Source: Candidatus Omnitrophota bacterium
GTDB lineage: Bacteria > Omnitrophota > Gorgyraeia > B26-G9
Direction: 5' to 3'
Length of the DNA stretch: 13,930 nucleotides
Assembly (NCBI GenBank): GCA_018399295.1
Contig: JAGYOO010000009.1
Coordinates: forward strand, 1 to 13,930
Part shown: positions 1 through 8,504 of the stretch, one piece after another
How the letters are laid out: each line of letters starts with the position of its first letter
Position numbering within the stretch: the first letter of the stretch is position 1
The notes under the pieces: model-generated
The model's input: the letters and a program-made list of their open reading frames with translations, nothing else
What the model was told of the DNA's origin: nothing
Database searches by the model: none
Program-made: the position numbers and the translations under genes

Positions 1-2
1 TG

Positions 3-707
3 AAGGGGTCAGAGTCATCAGCCGTGAACCGCTCCGTAAGTTCCCAACGGCTGGCCGCTATGGGCCAGATGGCCGCGGCGATAAGTCACGAATTGAAAAA
101 TCCGCTGAGCGGGATAAAGATAGCCACTGAATATCTGATGCGCAAGTTAAGTGACCGGGAGGATCTCCTGGAAGTCCTTACCAATATTCTTAATGAATCC
201 GTGTTTGCTCACAGTATTATTTCCAATATTCTGGATCATGCCCGGATAAGAGAACCGCAGCTGCGTAAGTTCAGGATCAACACTGTAATTGAGGAGGCGA
301 TATTAACCGTAGCTCAGCAGGGCTGGTTTAAGAACATCAGCATCAATAAGAAGATCTCAGCCGAGCTTCCCGGCCTGATGCTTGATCCGCTGCAGATAAG
401 GCAGGTTCTGGTTAATCTGTTTATAAATGCGGCTGAGGCGATGGTCGGTGGCGGGACGCTTACGGTAAGTGTCGCCAGCCAGGATAAAAATGTTACGGTA
501 ACAGTCGCGGATACCGGCGGAGGTGTCGAAGAGGATTATCTTGAGAAGCTCTTTGAGCCTTTTTTCAGCACCAAGGTCCGCGGGATCGGGCTGGGGTTGG
601 CCGTCAGCCGTGAGATAATCCGGAATCATGGCGGGGAGATCGATGTTGAAAGTAAACAAGGCAAGGGAAGTACTTTTACTATTGTTTTCCCGATTAAAGA
701 AGATTAA
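3..707 (+). CDS. Sensor histidine kinase, C-terminal part (5' end outside window)
   Basis: This is the dimerisation and catalytic core of a two-component sensor kinase that autophosphorylates on histidine and passes the phosphate to response regulators. The frame is open to the left edge. A GTG at 24 could serve as a start, but the protein then begins at once with the H-box lead-in (RLAAMGQMAAAISHELKNPL), so the sensor region most likely lies upstream and the gene is truncated by the window. Counting from the GTG, the phosphoacceptor is H22 in SHELKNPL. The N box is around residues 117-140 (DPLQIRQVLVNLFINAAEAM), the G1 box is DTGGG, then comes FEPFFSTK, and the G2 box is GIGLGLAVSREI. All HATPase motifs are present, so the core looks active. 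It is followed after 12 bases by a single-domain response regulator and then a REC-GGDEF protein, its likely phosphorylation targets. The input signal cannot be read here. Confidence 0.93.
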   Translation, partial: KGSESSAVNRSVSSQRLAAMGQMAAAISHELKNPLSGIKIATEYLMRKLSDREDLLEVLTNILNESVFAHSIISNILDHARIREPQLRKFRINTVIEEAILTVAQQGWFKNISINKKISAELPGLMLDPLQIRQVLVNLFINAAEAMVGGGTLTVSVASQDKNVTVTVADTGGGVEEDYLEKLFEPFFSTKVRGIGLGLAVSREIIRNHGGEIDVESKQGKGSTFTIVFPIKED

Positions 708-719
708 CCGAAAGGGAAT

Positions 720-1088
720 ATGGCCCGCACCATCCTGGTAGTTGACGACGAAAGCGTAGTCCGCGAGACTATCAAGAAAATTCTGGAAGAAGAAGGATTT
801 TTCGTTCTGTCCGCGGAAGATGGTAAGAGCGCTCTGGAAATTCATCGTGTCCATGCCATAGACATCGCCCTTCTGGATCTGAAGCTTCCGGATATAACCG
901 GAGCTGAGGTGCTGGAAAGAATGAAACTGGTAAATCCCGCGATAGAGGCGGTAATAATGACTGCTTTTGAAATGGAGGACCTGGTTAATCGCGCGTTTGC
1001 CTGCGGGGCTTATGCCTGTTTGCACAAGCCATTCGCGATAAAAGCTCTGTTGGAAGTATTTGAACAGCTGGAAAGAAGAAATGGATAA
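720..1088 (+). CDS. Single-domain response regulator (CheY/Spo0F-like receiver)
   Basis: This 122-residue protein is a lone receiver domain. The acidic pair D9-D10, phosphoacceptor D53 (in LLDLKLPD), T81 (IMTAFE) and K103 (HKPF) are all in place, so it should be phosphorylatable. There is no output domain, so it probably acts by protein contact or as a phosphorelay intermediate. The ATG at 720 follows an AAAGGG stretch by a few bases. The gene starts 12 bases after the kinase stop and overlaps the next gene by 8 bases, so the three form one transcription unit. The upstream kinase is the natural phosphodonor. Its partner cannot be named from sequence. Confidence 0.93.
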   Translation: MARTILVVDDESVVRETIKKILEEEGFFVLSAEDGKSALEIHRVHAIDIALLDLKLPDITGAEVLERMKLVNPAIEAVIMTAFEMEDLVNRAFACGAYACLHKPFAIKALLEVFEQLERRNG

Positions 1089-2496
1089 TTCAGGAAAGCA
1101 TATTCTTCTTGTTGATGATGAGCCGGTGATCCGGGAGACGCTCTGTTCTATCTTAAAGGACGAAGGTTACCTGGTGTCAACGGCTGAAACCGGGCGGGAA
1201 GCGGTAAGGCTGTCATTGCAGAAAGGGTTTGATCTGGCGATTATTGATTTAAAGTTGCCGGATATCGAAGGTATGCAGGTGCTGCGGGAATTAAAAGAAA
1301 ACAGTCCCTCTTTGTGTGCCGTACTTATTACTGCTTATCCTACTACCGAATCCGCGATCCGGGCTATTCAGGAAGAGGCCTATGAATATATAACAAAACC
1401 TTTTGATATAAATCATGTCAAGCTTGTTATCCGCCGGGGCCTGGAAGAAAAACAGCTTGAGAACGAAAATCGCCGGCTACTCGTAAATCTTCAGAGTGAA
1501 AAGGAAAAGCTGGAAACGATTCTGCACATGGGGCACGTTATGAGTTCGATACTGAACCTGGAAGAGCTGGCCAGGTTCATTGTCGACCGGATTTGTGAAG
1601 TCCTGAAAGTGCGGGTATGTTCTCTGATGCTTCTGGAAGAAGGCGAACTGGTGATCAAGGCGGCAATCGGTTTAAATGAGCTTATAGTCCGAAATACCCA
1701 TATAAAACCCGGCCAATCTATCAGCGGCTGGGTTGTTGAACACGGCGAAGCGGTTCTGGTACAGGACATCGAGAGCGATGTTTATTTCGGCCGGACCAAT
1801 TTGCCTCAGTATGAGACAAAATCCCTGCTCTGTCTGCCGCTTAAGAGCAAGAGTTCAGTGCTGGGCGTGATCAATCTGGCCGATAAAACCGTGGCCGGAA
1901 AGTTGAGTGTTTTTGATGACCAGGACCGGCAGTTTCTTTCGATTATTTGTACGTACGCGGCCATTGCGATCGAGAATGCTCGTTTGTACGGGGAGATTAC
2001 AAGCCTGGCGGTTACCGACGGGTTAACCGGCCTGTTCAACCATCGTTATTTCCAAACCCGGCTTGCGGAGGAGGTCGACCGTGTTCAGCGTTACCGTCAT
2101 CCACTTTCGCTGATAATGCTTGATATCGATTCTTTTAAAAAATTCAACGATACTTATGGACATCCGTTAGGGGATAAGGTTCTGAAGACGATAGCCAGAC
2201 TCATAAAAAAGAATGTCCGGAAAGTCGATGTTCCCTGCCGTTATGGTGGGGAGGAGTTTTCGGTGATTTTACCGGAGACTGGTATCAAGGAATGTCTGCT
2301 TGTCGCCGAAAAAATAAGGCGGTCAGTGGAAGAGATGGAGTTCGAGACCGGGAAGAACGGGCCGAAGGTCCGGATGACCATCAGCGGAGGGGCCACGGAG
2401 TTTCAGGAGGGGGTAAGCAAGGCGGAGCTTGTCCAGGCGGCCGATGATGCCCTTTACCGGGCAAAAAGTAAAGGTAAAAACCGGATCCTTACCTGA
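1081..2496 (+). CDS. REC-GAF-GGDEF response regulator, diguanylate cyclase
   Basis: A 471-residue cytoplasmic regulator predicted to make cyclic di-GMP from two GTP. The domains are a receiver (about residues 5-120, with D12-D13, phosphoacceptor D56, T84, K106), a helical linker probably coiled (about 122-150), a GAF sensor domain (about 155-303) and a GGDEF domain (about 308-471). The active-site motif is GGEEF at 389-393, so catalysis is expected. RKVD at 380-383 sits five residues ahead of it, the spacing of the inhibitory RxxD site known from PleD, so product inhibition is likely. I chose the ATG at 1081 (MDNSGKHILLVDDEP) because it gives a normal receiver N-terminus; a TTG at 1060 would add seven residues inside the previous gene. 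It overlaps the preceding response regulator by 8 bases. The upstream kinase probably controls it. The GAF ligand is unknown. Confidence 0.94.
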   Translation: MDNSGKHILLVDDEPVIRETLCSILKDEGYLVSTAETGREAVRLSLQKGFDLAIIDLKLPDIEGMQVLRELKENSPSLCAVLITAYPTTESAIRAIQEEAYEYITKPFDINHVKLVIRRGLEEKQLENENRRLLVNLQSEKEKLETILHMGHVMSSILNLEELARFIVDRICEVLKVRVCSLMLLEEGELVIKAAIGLNELIVRNTHIKPGQSISGWVVEHGEAVLVQDIESDVYFGRTNLPQYETKSLLCLPLKSKSSVLGVINLADKTVAGKLSVFDDQDRQFLSIICTYAAIAIENARLYGEITSLAVTDGLTGLFNHRYFQTRLAEEVDRVQRYRHPLSLIMLDIDSFKKFNDTYGHPLGDKVLKTIARLIKKNVRKVDVPCRYGGEEFSVILPETGIKECLLVAEKIRRSVEEMEFETGKNGPKVRMTISGGATEFQEGVSKAELVQAADDALYRAKSKGKNRILT

Positions 2497-2533
2497 GTTT
2501 GCTGCAGATGTCTATCCCGTTGTTGCGGCAAAC
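2497..2533 (+). repeat. Hairpin between the signalling cluster and yggS
   Basis: Directly after the cyclase stop, GTTTGCTGCAG (2497-2507) can pair with TTGCGGCAAAC (2523-2533), giving 11 pairs including two G-U wobbles and a 15-base loop. A run of five T lies at 2547-2551, about 13 bases after the stem, too far for a standard intrinsic terminator. It may be a weak terminator, an attenuator or an mRNA end-protecting stem separating the signalling genes from the housekeeping operon. I see no convincing promoter before yggS. Confidence 0.4.
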
Positions 2534-2572
2534 AATTATCAACCTCTTTTTCTGATAAAGGAATATCTAAGG

Positions 2573-3307
2573 ATGAAAGATAAAGAAAATAAACAGGTTA
2601 TTCATTCCCGGGTGCAAAGCGTTAAGGATCGGATAAATCAAGCGGCGATCCGTGCCGGAAGAGATCCTCTGGATGTGGAGCTTATCTGCGTGACCAAGCA
2701 GGCCTGCCCGGAAGAGGTCCTGGTGGCACTGGAGGACGGCGCGTGCCTTGCTATTGGAGAAAACCGGGTGCAGGACGCGCTGCGCAAACAGGAGTTCCTG
2801 CGGCAGCATCTGGATCCGGACAGGTTTAATCGGCTGAGATGGCATATGATCGGACATCTGCAGACGAATAAGGCCGCCCGGGCCCTGGAAATTTTTCACA
2901 CTATTCAGTCAGTGGACTCTAAGCGTCTGGCCGAAGTTTTGAGCCGCAGAATGCGGGAACTGAACAGAAGCGTGGATATCCTGTTGGAGATCAACATCTC
3001 ACGAGAGACTGGCAAATACGGGTTTGAAATCGAGGCGGCGGAGGAGTCCGCGCGGGAAATCAAAAACCTTCCCGGGCTGAATGTCCGGGGGTTGATGGGA
3101 ATGGCCCCTTACGTCGCGGCCCCGGAACTGGCACGTCCTTTTTTCGCGGCTCTTTATGAAATATTCTCGCGTTTGAAACAGGAGTGGAAATCAGAGGGAC
3201 AGTTTACGGAGTTATCGATGGGGATGACTAATGATTTTGACGTAGCGGTGGAAGAAGGGGCCACGATGGTCCGGGTCGGAAGCGCGATCTTCGGGGAACA
3301 ATCATGA
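2573..3307 (+). CDS. yggS: YggS/PLPBP-type pyridoxal phosphate homeostasis protein
   Basis: A 244-residue PLP-binding protein of the alanine-racemase-fold YggS/PROSC family. The family buffers pyridoxal phosphate and influences amino-acid and keto-acid pools; no enzyme activity is firmly established. Visible family landmarks are the PLP lysine K42 in LICVTK, GENRVQDA (62-69), WHMIGHLQTNK (90-100), IQSVDS (111-116), and the C-terminal phosphate-site block LSMGMTNDFDVAVEEGATMV followed by RVGSAIFG. The start at 2573 is preferred over upstream in-frame starts because those extend into the cyclase gene without family similarity, and AAAGGA lies about 10 bases before this ATG. The stop overlaps the proC start (ATGA). 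The yggS-proC pairing is common in bacteria and fits translational coupling. Confidence 0.95.
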   Translation: MKDKENKQVIHSRVQSVKDRINQAAIRAGRDPLDVELICVTKQACPEEVLVALEDGACLAIGENRVQDALRKQEFLRQHLDPDRFNRLRWHMIGHLQTNKAARALEIFHTIQSVDSKRLAEVLSRRMRELNRSVDILLEINISRETGKYGFEIEAAEESAREIKNLPGLNVRGLMGMAPYVAAPELARPFFAALYEIFSRLKQEWKSEGQFTELSMGMTNDFDVAVEEGATMVRVGSAIFGEQS

Positions 3308-4092
3308 AAGCTTTTAGAATAGGGATAATCGGCATTGGTAACATGGGCGGGGCGTTATTGAAAGGGCTCGCGGCAAAGAAGGGGACCCAGGTGTTTTTTG
3401 CCGAAAAGGATTCGGCCAAACGCCGCGTTGTCCGCCGGGTTTGCCCGCGGGCAAAAGCGCTGTCTTTAGAGGAGTTGACAAAAACCTCTAATGTGGTTAT
3501 TATCTGTGTTAAGCCGCAGGATCTGGAACCGGTTTTGGACGTAATTAAAGAGTATCTCACGGCAGAGACCCTTGTGATTTCAATTGCCGCGGGGGTAACC
3601 TTGAAGAAACTCAGGCGTCTGCTCCGGCACGATCTTCTGGCCCGGGTGATGCCGAATCTGCCGGCTTTGACGGGAAATGGGGTATCAGCATTTACTGTTG
3701 CCGACTCGCGCGCAAGCCGGGCGGTCCGGGAAATATTTTCAATCCTCGGGTCTGTTCTGGAGGTGGATGAAAAGAAGATGGATGCCGTGACTGCGGTTAG
3801 TGGCAGTGGTCCGGGATATTTCGCGTTTATTCTGGCTGAGTTCAGAACCGCGGCCCGGAGGGCTGGCCTGAGTGAAAAAGAGGCTGTCTTCCTGGTTGAT
3901 CAGACTTTTGGGGGGACCGCGTTGTTTTTGGGAAAAACCGGTCTCCATCCGATGGAAATGGTTAAACGGGTGGCCTCGCCCGGGGGGACGACTGAGGCCG
4001 GACTGAGCGTGCTTAAACAGAGAAAAATGGGAAAAATACTGGCAGAGACGGTGAAGGCCGCGGCGGCCCGGTCTCGTGAATTAAAAAAATGA
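3304..4092 (+). CDS. proC: Pyrroline-5-carboxylate reductase
   Basis: This 262-residue enzyme catalyses the last step of proline synthesis, NAD(P)H-dependent reduction of 1-pyrroline-5-carboxylate to proline. The N-terminal Rossmann motif is GIIGIGNMGGALLKG (about residues 7-21). The C-terminal dimerisation and active-site domain shows TAVSGSGPGYFAF and, near residue 225, VASPGGTTEAGLSVL, the P5CR signature. Length is close to the family norm. It overlaps yggS upstream and ileS downstream by ATGA, so the three are translated in tight coupling. No other proline-pathway gene (proA, proB) is in the window. Confidence 0.96.
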   Translation: MKAFRIGIIGIGNMGGALLKGLAAKKGTQVFFAEKDSAKRRVVRRVCPRAKALSLEELTKTSNVVIICVKPQDLEPVLDVIKEYLTAETLVISIAAGVTLKKLRRLLRHDLLARVMPNLPALTGNGVSAFTVADSRASRAVREIFSILGSVLEVDEKKMDAVTAVSGSGPGYFAFILAEFRTAARRAGLSEKEAVFLVDQTFGGTALFLGKTGLHPMEMVKRVASPGGTTEAGLSVLKQRKMGKILAETVKAAAARSRELKK

Positions 4093-6920
4093 AAAAAGAC
4101 AGCGGATACAAACACACGATAAATCTTCCGAACACCGCATTTTCCATGAAGGCTAATCTGCCTCAGAAGGAACCGGAGATACTGCGGCGCTGGGAACAGG
4201 ATAATATTTATAGCCGGATGCTGGAACTGCGGAAAGACGCTCCGTTGTTCATCCTTCATGATGGTCCGCCTTATGCTAACGGAAACATTCACATCGGGCA
4301 CGCGCTGAATAAAATCCTTAAGGATATCATAATAAAGTATAAATCCCTGCGGGGATTTCGGGTGCCATACGTTCCGGGCTGGGACTGTCACGGGCTGCCG
4401 GTGGAGCACCAGCTGTTCAAAAAGATTGGCAAACGGAAGGATGAGGTGGAGCAGGTCGACTTTCGGAGACAGGCTCATGATTTTGCTCTTAAGTTTGTTG
4501 ATGTCCAGAAGAATGAATTCAAGCGGCTGGGACTTTTTGGTGAATGGGAAAACCCTTACCTTACCCTTTCCCATGAATATGAGGCCGCGATTGTCCGCTC
4601 CTTCGGAGATATGGTGGGCAAGGGATATATCTATAAGGGGTGCAAGCCGGTAAACTGGTGCGTTGCTTGCGAAACTGCTCTAGCTGAGGCGGAGGTTGAG
4701 TATGAGGAACATACCTCGCCTTCCATTTATGTTAAATTCCCCGTTGCCGACGGATCATCTTTGCCGCTTCCGGCCGACCAGCGGGGAAAACCCGTGTATA
4801 TTGTTATCTGGACCACTACCCCCTGGACAATCATGGGTAACGTGGCTGCTGCCGTAAATCCGGAATTCACCTATCAGCTTGTTCCCGTTGGTTCCGAGAT
4901 CCTGCTGATAGAGAAGGGGCTGACTCCGCGGGTAATGGAAAAGGCGGGGATAACCGGTTTTCGCCCGGCAGGAGAAGTCTCAGGCCGACAGCTGGAAAAT
5001 CTGCGCTATGATCATCCGTTTGGCTTGCGGCAGGGAAAAGTGGTTCTCGCGGACTATGTCAGCGCGGAAGACGGCACCGGAATAGTCCATACCGCGCCGG
5101 GATATGGTGTTGATGATTTTCTGACTGGTCAACGTTACGGACTTGAAGTGGTTATGCAGGTGGATAACCGGGGCCGGTTTTTAGCGGAAACACCGGTGGT
5201 CGGAGGACAGAAAATAAAGGACGCCGCCGGCTTGGTCATCGACCGGCTGCGGGAAAGTAATCTGCTTCTGGCAGTAGGAGAGATCAATCACTCATATCCA
5301 CACTGCTGGCGCTGTAAGAAACCGATTATCTTCCGGGCGACTGAACAGTGGTTTATCAGCGTGGATAAAGACGATCTCCGGCAGCGCTGCCTGGAGGCTA
5401 TCCCGAAAGTAAAGTGGATCCCCGGGGCCGGACAGCAGCGGATATCTTCAATGATCGAGAACCGGCCTGACTGGTGTCTGTCCCGTCAGCGTCTCTGGGG
5501 AGTCCCGATCCCGGTGTTTTATTGCGGAAAGTGCCGTGAGGTGATTCTCGATCCCCGGGTGATTGAAAAGGTGGCGGAAACTGTTCAGACCGAAGGGACT
5601 GACAGCTGGTTTATCCGAACGGCCGCGGAATTGCTCCCGGATGGATTCGTTTGTCCGAAATGCGGTGCCAGGGAAGAGTTTGAAAAGGAAAGCGCGATTT
5701 TGGATGTCTGGTTTGATTCCGGGGTAAGTCATCAGGCTGTTCTGGAACAGAGGGGTGAATTAAGTTTTCCCGCTGACCTTTATCTTGAAGGTTCCGATCA
5801 GCATCGCGGCTGGTTCCAGGCGTCGCTGATAACCTCAATGGCCGTGACCCGGTCCGCGCCGTTCCGGGAGGTCCTTACCCATGGATTCGTTGTCGATGGC
5901 AGCGGTAAGAAGATGTCTAAGTCACGCGGCAATGTTATTGCTCCCCAGCAGGTCATCGGAAAGCTCGGGGCGGATGTATTGCGGTTGTGCGTGGCTTTTT
6001 CCGATTACAATGATGACGTAAGGATGTCCGACGAGATTCTTGCCCGGGTCAGCGAAAGTTACCGCAAGATCCGGAACACCCTGAAGTTTATCCTGGGAAA
6101 TCTTTATGATTATGATCCGGAACAGAACGCGATAGATTACGCGGATATGGTAGAGATCGACCGCTGGGCGCTCAGTTCGCTTCAGGAACTGGTGAGAGGA
6201 GTTACCAGCGCTTATGAGGAGTACACTTTCCATCAGGCCGCCCGGCGTATATATAATTTCTGCATTTCGCAGATGAGTTCGTTTTATCTCGATATTTTAA
6301 AAGACCGGTTGTACACTTTTTCGCCTGATTCCCCTCGGCGGCGTTCCGGCCAGACCGCTCTTTACGCGATTCTTCTTGGTTTGGTCCGGATGATCGCTCC
6401 GATTCTGCCGTTTACCGCGGAAGAGGCATACGGTTTCAGTCCCGGAGCCAAAGGCGATATCTTTCTTAAAGACTGGCCGGAGTATGACAGTGAACAACGG
6501 GATGAAAAACTGGAAGAAAACTGGCGTAATATCCGGGAGATCCGGAATCAGGTGCTCAAGGAACTGGAACGGGCCCGGGGCGAAGGCCTTATTGGAAACA
6601 GTCTGCAGGCCGTGGTAAACATATCTTTTTCACCGGATGACCAGGCCTTAAGCGGGTTGCTGAGCCAGTACGAGTCTATGTTTCCTGAGGTCTTCATCGT
6701 TTCAGGTGTAAGCTTGTCCGCGGGTATTGACAACGTTGAGGCGGAGGTATATAATTTGACTCAATTTTGGGGGGCAAAGCAGCAGGAAGTCCGGATCGGT
6801 ATCAAAATCGAACCGGCACGGGGCCTTAAATGCGTGCGCTGTTGGAATGTTTCCGAGACGGTTGGAGAAAACGGGGAACATCCGGAGTTATGCGCCAGAT
6901 GCGTAAAGAACATATCCTAA
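4089..6920 (+). CDS. ileS: Isoleucyl-tRNA synthetase
   Basis: This 943-residue class I aminoacyl-tRNA synthetase charges tRNA-Ile and should edit misactivated valine. The HIGH motif is at residues 68-71 (GNIHIGHALNK), and the KMSKS motif is at 608-612 (SGKKMSKSRGNV). The CP1 editing domain lies between them, with WTTTPWT and DGTGIVHTAPGYG visible. A CxxC pair set (CGKC and CPKC, separated by about 50 residues) precedes LDVWFDSG. The C-terminal zinc knuckle has cysteines at 915, 918, 935 and 938, typical of the bacterial IleS1 type. It is full length and complete. The start overlaps the proC stop by ATGA. No T-box leader is present, in keeping with its position inside an operon. Confidence 0.98.
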   Translation: MKKDSGYKHTINLPNTAFSMKANLPQKEPEILRRWEQDNIYSRMLELRKDAPLFILHDGPPYANGNIHIGHALNKILKDIIIKYKSLRGFRVPYVPGWDCHGLPVEHQLFKKIGKRKDEVEQVDFRRQAHDFALKFVDVQKNEFKRLGLFGEWENPYLTLSHEYEAAIVRSFGDMVGKGYIYKGCKPVNWCVACETALAEAEVEYEEHTSPSIYVKFPVADGSSLPLPADQRGKPVYIVIWTTTPWTIMGNVAAAVNPEFTYQLVPVGSEILLIEKGLTPRVMEKAGITGFRPAGEVSGRQLENLRYDHPFGLRQGKVVLADYVSAEDGTGIVHTAPGYGVDDFLTGQRYGLEVVMQVDNRGRFLAETPVVGGQKIKDAAGLVIDRLRESNLLLAVGEINHSYPHCWRCKKPIIFRATEQWFISVDKDDLRQRCLEAIPKVKWIPGAGQQRISSMIENRPDWCLSRQRLWGVPIPVFYCGKCREVILDPRVIEKVAETVQTEGTDSWFIRTAAELLPDGFVCPKCGAREEFEKESAILDVWFDSGVSHQAVLEQRGELSFPADLYLEGSDQHRGWFQASLITSMAVTRSAPFREVLTHGFVVDGSGKKMSKSRGNVIAPQQVIGKLGADVLRLCVAFSDYNDDVRMSDEILARVSESYRKIRNTLKFILGNLYDYDPEQNAIDYADMVEIDRWALSSLQELVRGVTSAYEEYTFHQAARRIYNFCISQMSSFYLDILKDRLYTFSPDSPRRRSGQTALYAILLGLVRMIAPILPFTAEEAYGFSPGAKGDIFLKDWPEYDSEQRDEKLEENWRNIREIRNQVLKELERARGEGLIGNSLQAVVNISFSPDDQALSGLLSQYESMFPEVFIVSGVSLSAGIDNVEAEVYNLTQFWGAKQQEVRIGIKIEPARGLKCVRCWNVSETVGENGEHPELCARCVKNIS

Positions 6921-6933
6921 AGGAGAGTCGCCA

Positions 6934-7308
6934 GTGAATAAGAAGGAATCTCTTGAATTTAAGAAAAAGTTAGTCGATCTGCGGGAACGGATAACCGAGG
7001 AGATGCGCCAGCTGGGGGAGGAGAACTTCAAGAAAACCCAGCGGGATGCCACCGGAGATCTTTCGGCATATACCTTTCATATGGCTGATGTTGCCAGTGA
7101 CAGTTACGCCCGGGAACAGTCATGGGACCGGATGAGCGGGGAGCAGAAGGTGCTGTATCTGGTTGATGACGCGCTGAAAAAAATTGACGAAGGGGCCTAC
7201 GGTGTATGTGAGAGCTGCGGAGGAAAGATAAATAAAGAACGGCTGAAGGCGATCCCTTACGCCCAGTTTTGCCGTACCTGCAAAGAGCAGCTGGAAAAAA
7301 AACGGTAG
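6934..7308 (+). CDS. DksA/TraR family C4 zinc-finger protein
   Basis: A 124-residue protein with an N-terminal, probably coiled-coil region and a C-terminal C4 zinc finger (C92, C95, C113, C116; CESCGGKI and CRTCKEQL). DksA/TraR proteins bind in the RNA polymerase secondary channel and, with ppGpp, reset transcription during starvation. Acidic residues near the expected coiled-coil tip occur in HMADVASD (about 49-56), but I cannot confirm the exact DxxDxA arrangement of E. coli DksA, so function as a true DksA is unproven. The GTG start at 6934 has a strong AAGGAGA site 7 bases upstream, beginning at the ileS stop. Placement between ileS and lspA matches the dksA-lspA adjacency I recall in chlamydiae. 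Confidence 0.9.
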   Translation: MNKKESLEFKKKLVDLRERITEEMRQLGEENFKKTQRDATGDLSAYTFHMADVASDSYAREQSWDRMSGEQKVLYLVDDALKKIDEGAYGVCESCGGKINKERLKAIPYAQFCRTCKEQLEKKR

Positions 7309-7311
7309 TTG

Positions 7312-7767
7312 ATGTATAAGCTTTTTATCGCTGCCGCCCTAGTCTTACTGGATCAGGGGACAAAGTTATTTGCCCTGAAGATTCTGCATCAGAATCAAAG
7401 TCTGGCTGTTATCGATAACGTTATCCATTTCACCCTGGTTTATAATACCGGGTCCGCTTTTGGTCTTTTGCCCGGATTAAACTGGATTCTGACTTACGCG
7501 ACCCTGTTTGCCGTGGCATTTATCCTGTTTTTGATGGGCCGCCGGCCGCATTTCAAAAAGCCTCAATATCTTACTCTCTGGCAGGTGGCGTTAATGTTGA
7601 TTCTCAGCGGGGCCACCGGAAATCTTATTGATCGTCTAAGGCTTGGATATGTCGTTGATTTCATCGACCTGCGGATCTGGCCGGTATTTAACCTTGCCGA
7701 TTCTCTGATAACCATCGGGGTCTGTATTCTGGCATTCCTGTTCCTGAAAAAGGAGGCTATAAGCTGA
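7312..7767 (+). CDS. lspA: Lipoprotein signal peptidase (signal peptidase II)
   Basis: A 151-residue inner-membrane aspartyl protease that cleaves the signal peptide of diacylated prolipoproteins. Hydrophobic segments near residues 2-14, 57-75, 89-102 and 128-146 fit the four-helix LspA topology. Family motifs are LDQGTK (13-18), NTGSAFGLL (45-53), GNLIDR with catalytic D107, and FNLAD with catalytic D130. I chose ATG 7312; a TTG at 7309 directly before it would add one residue. It follows the zinc-finger gene after 3 bases. Its stop overlaps the lgt start (TGATG), so the two lipoprotein enzymes are coupled. Confidence 0.96.
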   Translation: MYKLFIAAALVLLDQGTKLFALKILHQNQSLAVIDNVIHFTLVYNTGSAFGLLPGLNWILTYATLFAVAFILFLMGRRPHFKKPQYLTLWQVALMLILSGATGNLIDRLRLGYVVDFIDLRIWPVFNLADSLITIGVCILAFLFLKKEAIS

Positions 7768-8504
7768 TGCATCCCATACTGTTTAAGGCCGGGGCTTTCT
7801 GCATTTATACCTATGGCGTGATGGTGGCCCTGGGCGCGCTTCTGGCCGGGACTCTCTGCGTTCGTCACGCGCAGCGGGAAGGGATATCCCGGGAGAAGAT
7901 GACTGATCTTATCTTCTGGATCTTGCTGGGTGGGATCGTTGGCGCCCGGCTGTTTTATGTTATGCTTCATCTTGACTATTTTTCCCGCTATCCCTTGGAA
8001 ATAATAATGATCCATAAGGGCGGGCTTGTATATTATGGCGGGTTTATCTTCGGTACGCTTACCGGAATTTTTTTCAGCCGGCGCGTTTTGCTCCCGCTGT
8101 TAACAACGATGGATCTTATTGCTGTTTATGTCCCTCTGGCCCATGCCTTCGGTCGGATCGGATGTTTTTTTAACGGATGCTGTTATGGTACTCCCACAGA
8201 GTCTTTTTTAGGCGTAACCTTCCCCAATCACTTCGTGAAAGTCCTGCCGACCCAGTTAATTGAAGCCCTGCTTCTGGTGGTCGTGTTTATTTTTCTGGCA
8301 CGTGGATATTCACGCCGCCGGTTTGAAGGGCAGATCTTCGCGCTTTACCTTATGGCTTACGGGGTTCTCCGGTTTAATCTTGAATTTATAAGAGGGGATA
8401 CCTTGCCGGTAGCCGGACCGTTTACTGTCTTTCAGCTGATAAGTTTCGGACTGCTGGCGATAGGTCTTGGCCTTTACCATTTCCTGGGGAAAGAAGATGC
8501 CTGA
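7767..8504 (+). CDS. lgt: Prolipoprotein diacylglyceryl transferase
   Basis: A 245-residue polytopic inner-membrane enzyme that transfers diacylglycerol from phosphatidylglycerol to the lipobox cysteine, the step before LspA. The signature GRIGCFFNGCCYG is at about 129-141 with the essential arginine R130 and N136. The C-terminal LRFNLEFIRGD (201-211) supplies further conserved charged residues. The loop GGLVYYGG (85-92) has tyrosine where E. coli Lgt has H103 (by motif alignment), a substitution I recall in other lineages. The ATG has an AAGGAGG site about 10 bases upstream, inside lspA. The gene overlaps rluD by 8 bases. The third lipoprotein enzyme, Lnt, is not in the window. Confidence 0.95.
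   Translation: MHPILFKAGAFCIYTYGVMVALGALLAGTLCVRHAQREGISREKMTDLIFWILLGGIVGARLFYVMLHLDYFSRYPLEIIMIHKGGLVYYGGFIFGTLTGIFFSRRVLLPLLTTMDLIAVYVPLAHAFGRIGCFFNGCCYGTPTESFLGVTFPNHFVKVLPTQLIEALLLVVVFIFLARGYSRRRFEGQIFALYLMAYGVLRFNLEFIRGDTLPVAGPFTVFQLISFGLLAIGLGLYHFLGKEDA

Noticed and set aside
357..1025. 222-codon ORF on the minus strand
   Set aside because: It is antisense to the histidine kinase and response regulator, whose motifs are unmistakable; no family features.
4089..4100. T-box riboswitch control of ileS
   Set aside because: ileS starts inside the proC stop codon, so there is no leader region that could hold one.
3900..4574. 224-codon ORF on the minus strand
   Set aside because: It is antisense to proC and ileS and shows no domain features; a shadow of well-supported genes.
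7563..8015. 150-codon ORF on the minus strand
   Set aside because: It lies opposite lspA and lgt, both with full catalytic motifs, and has no recognisable features.
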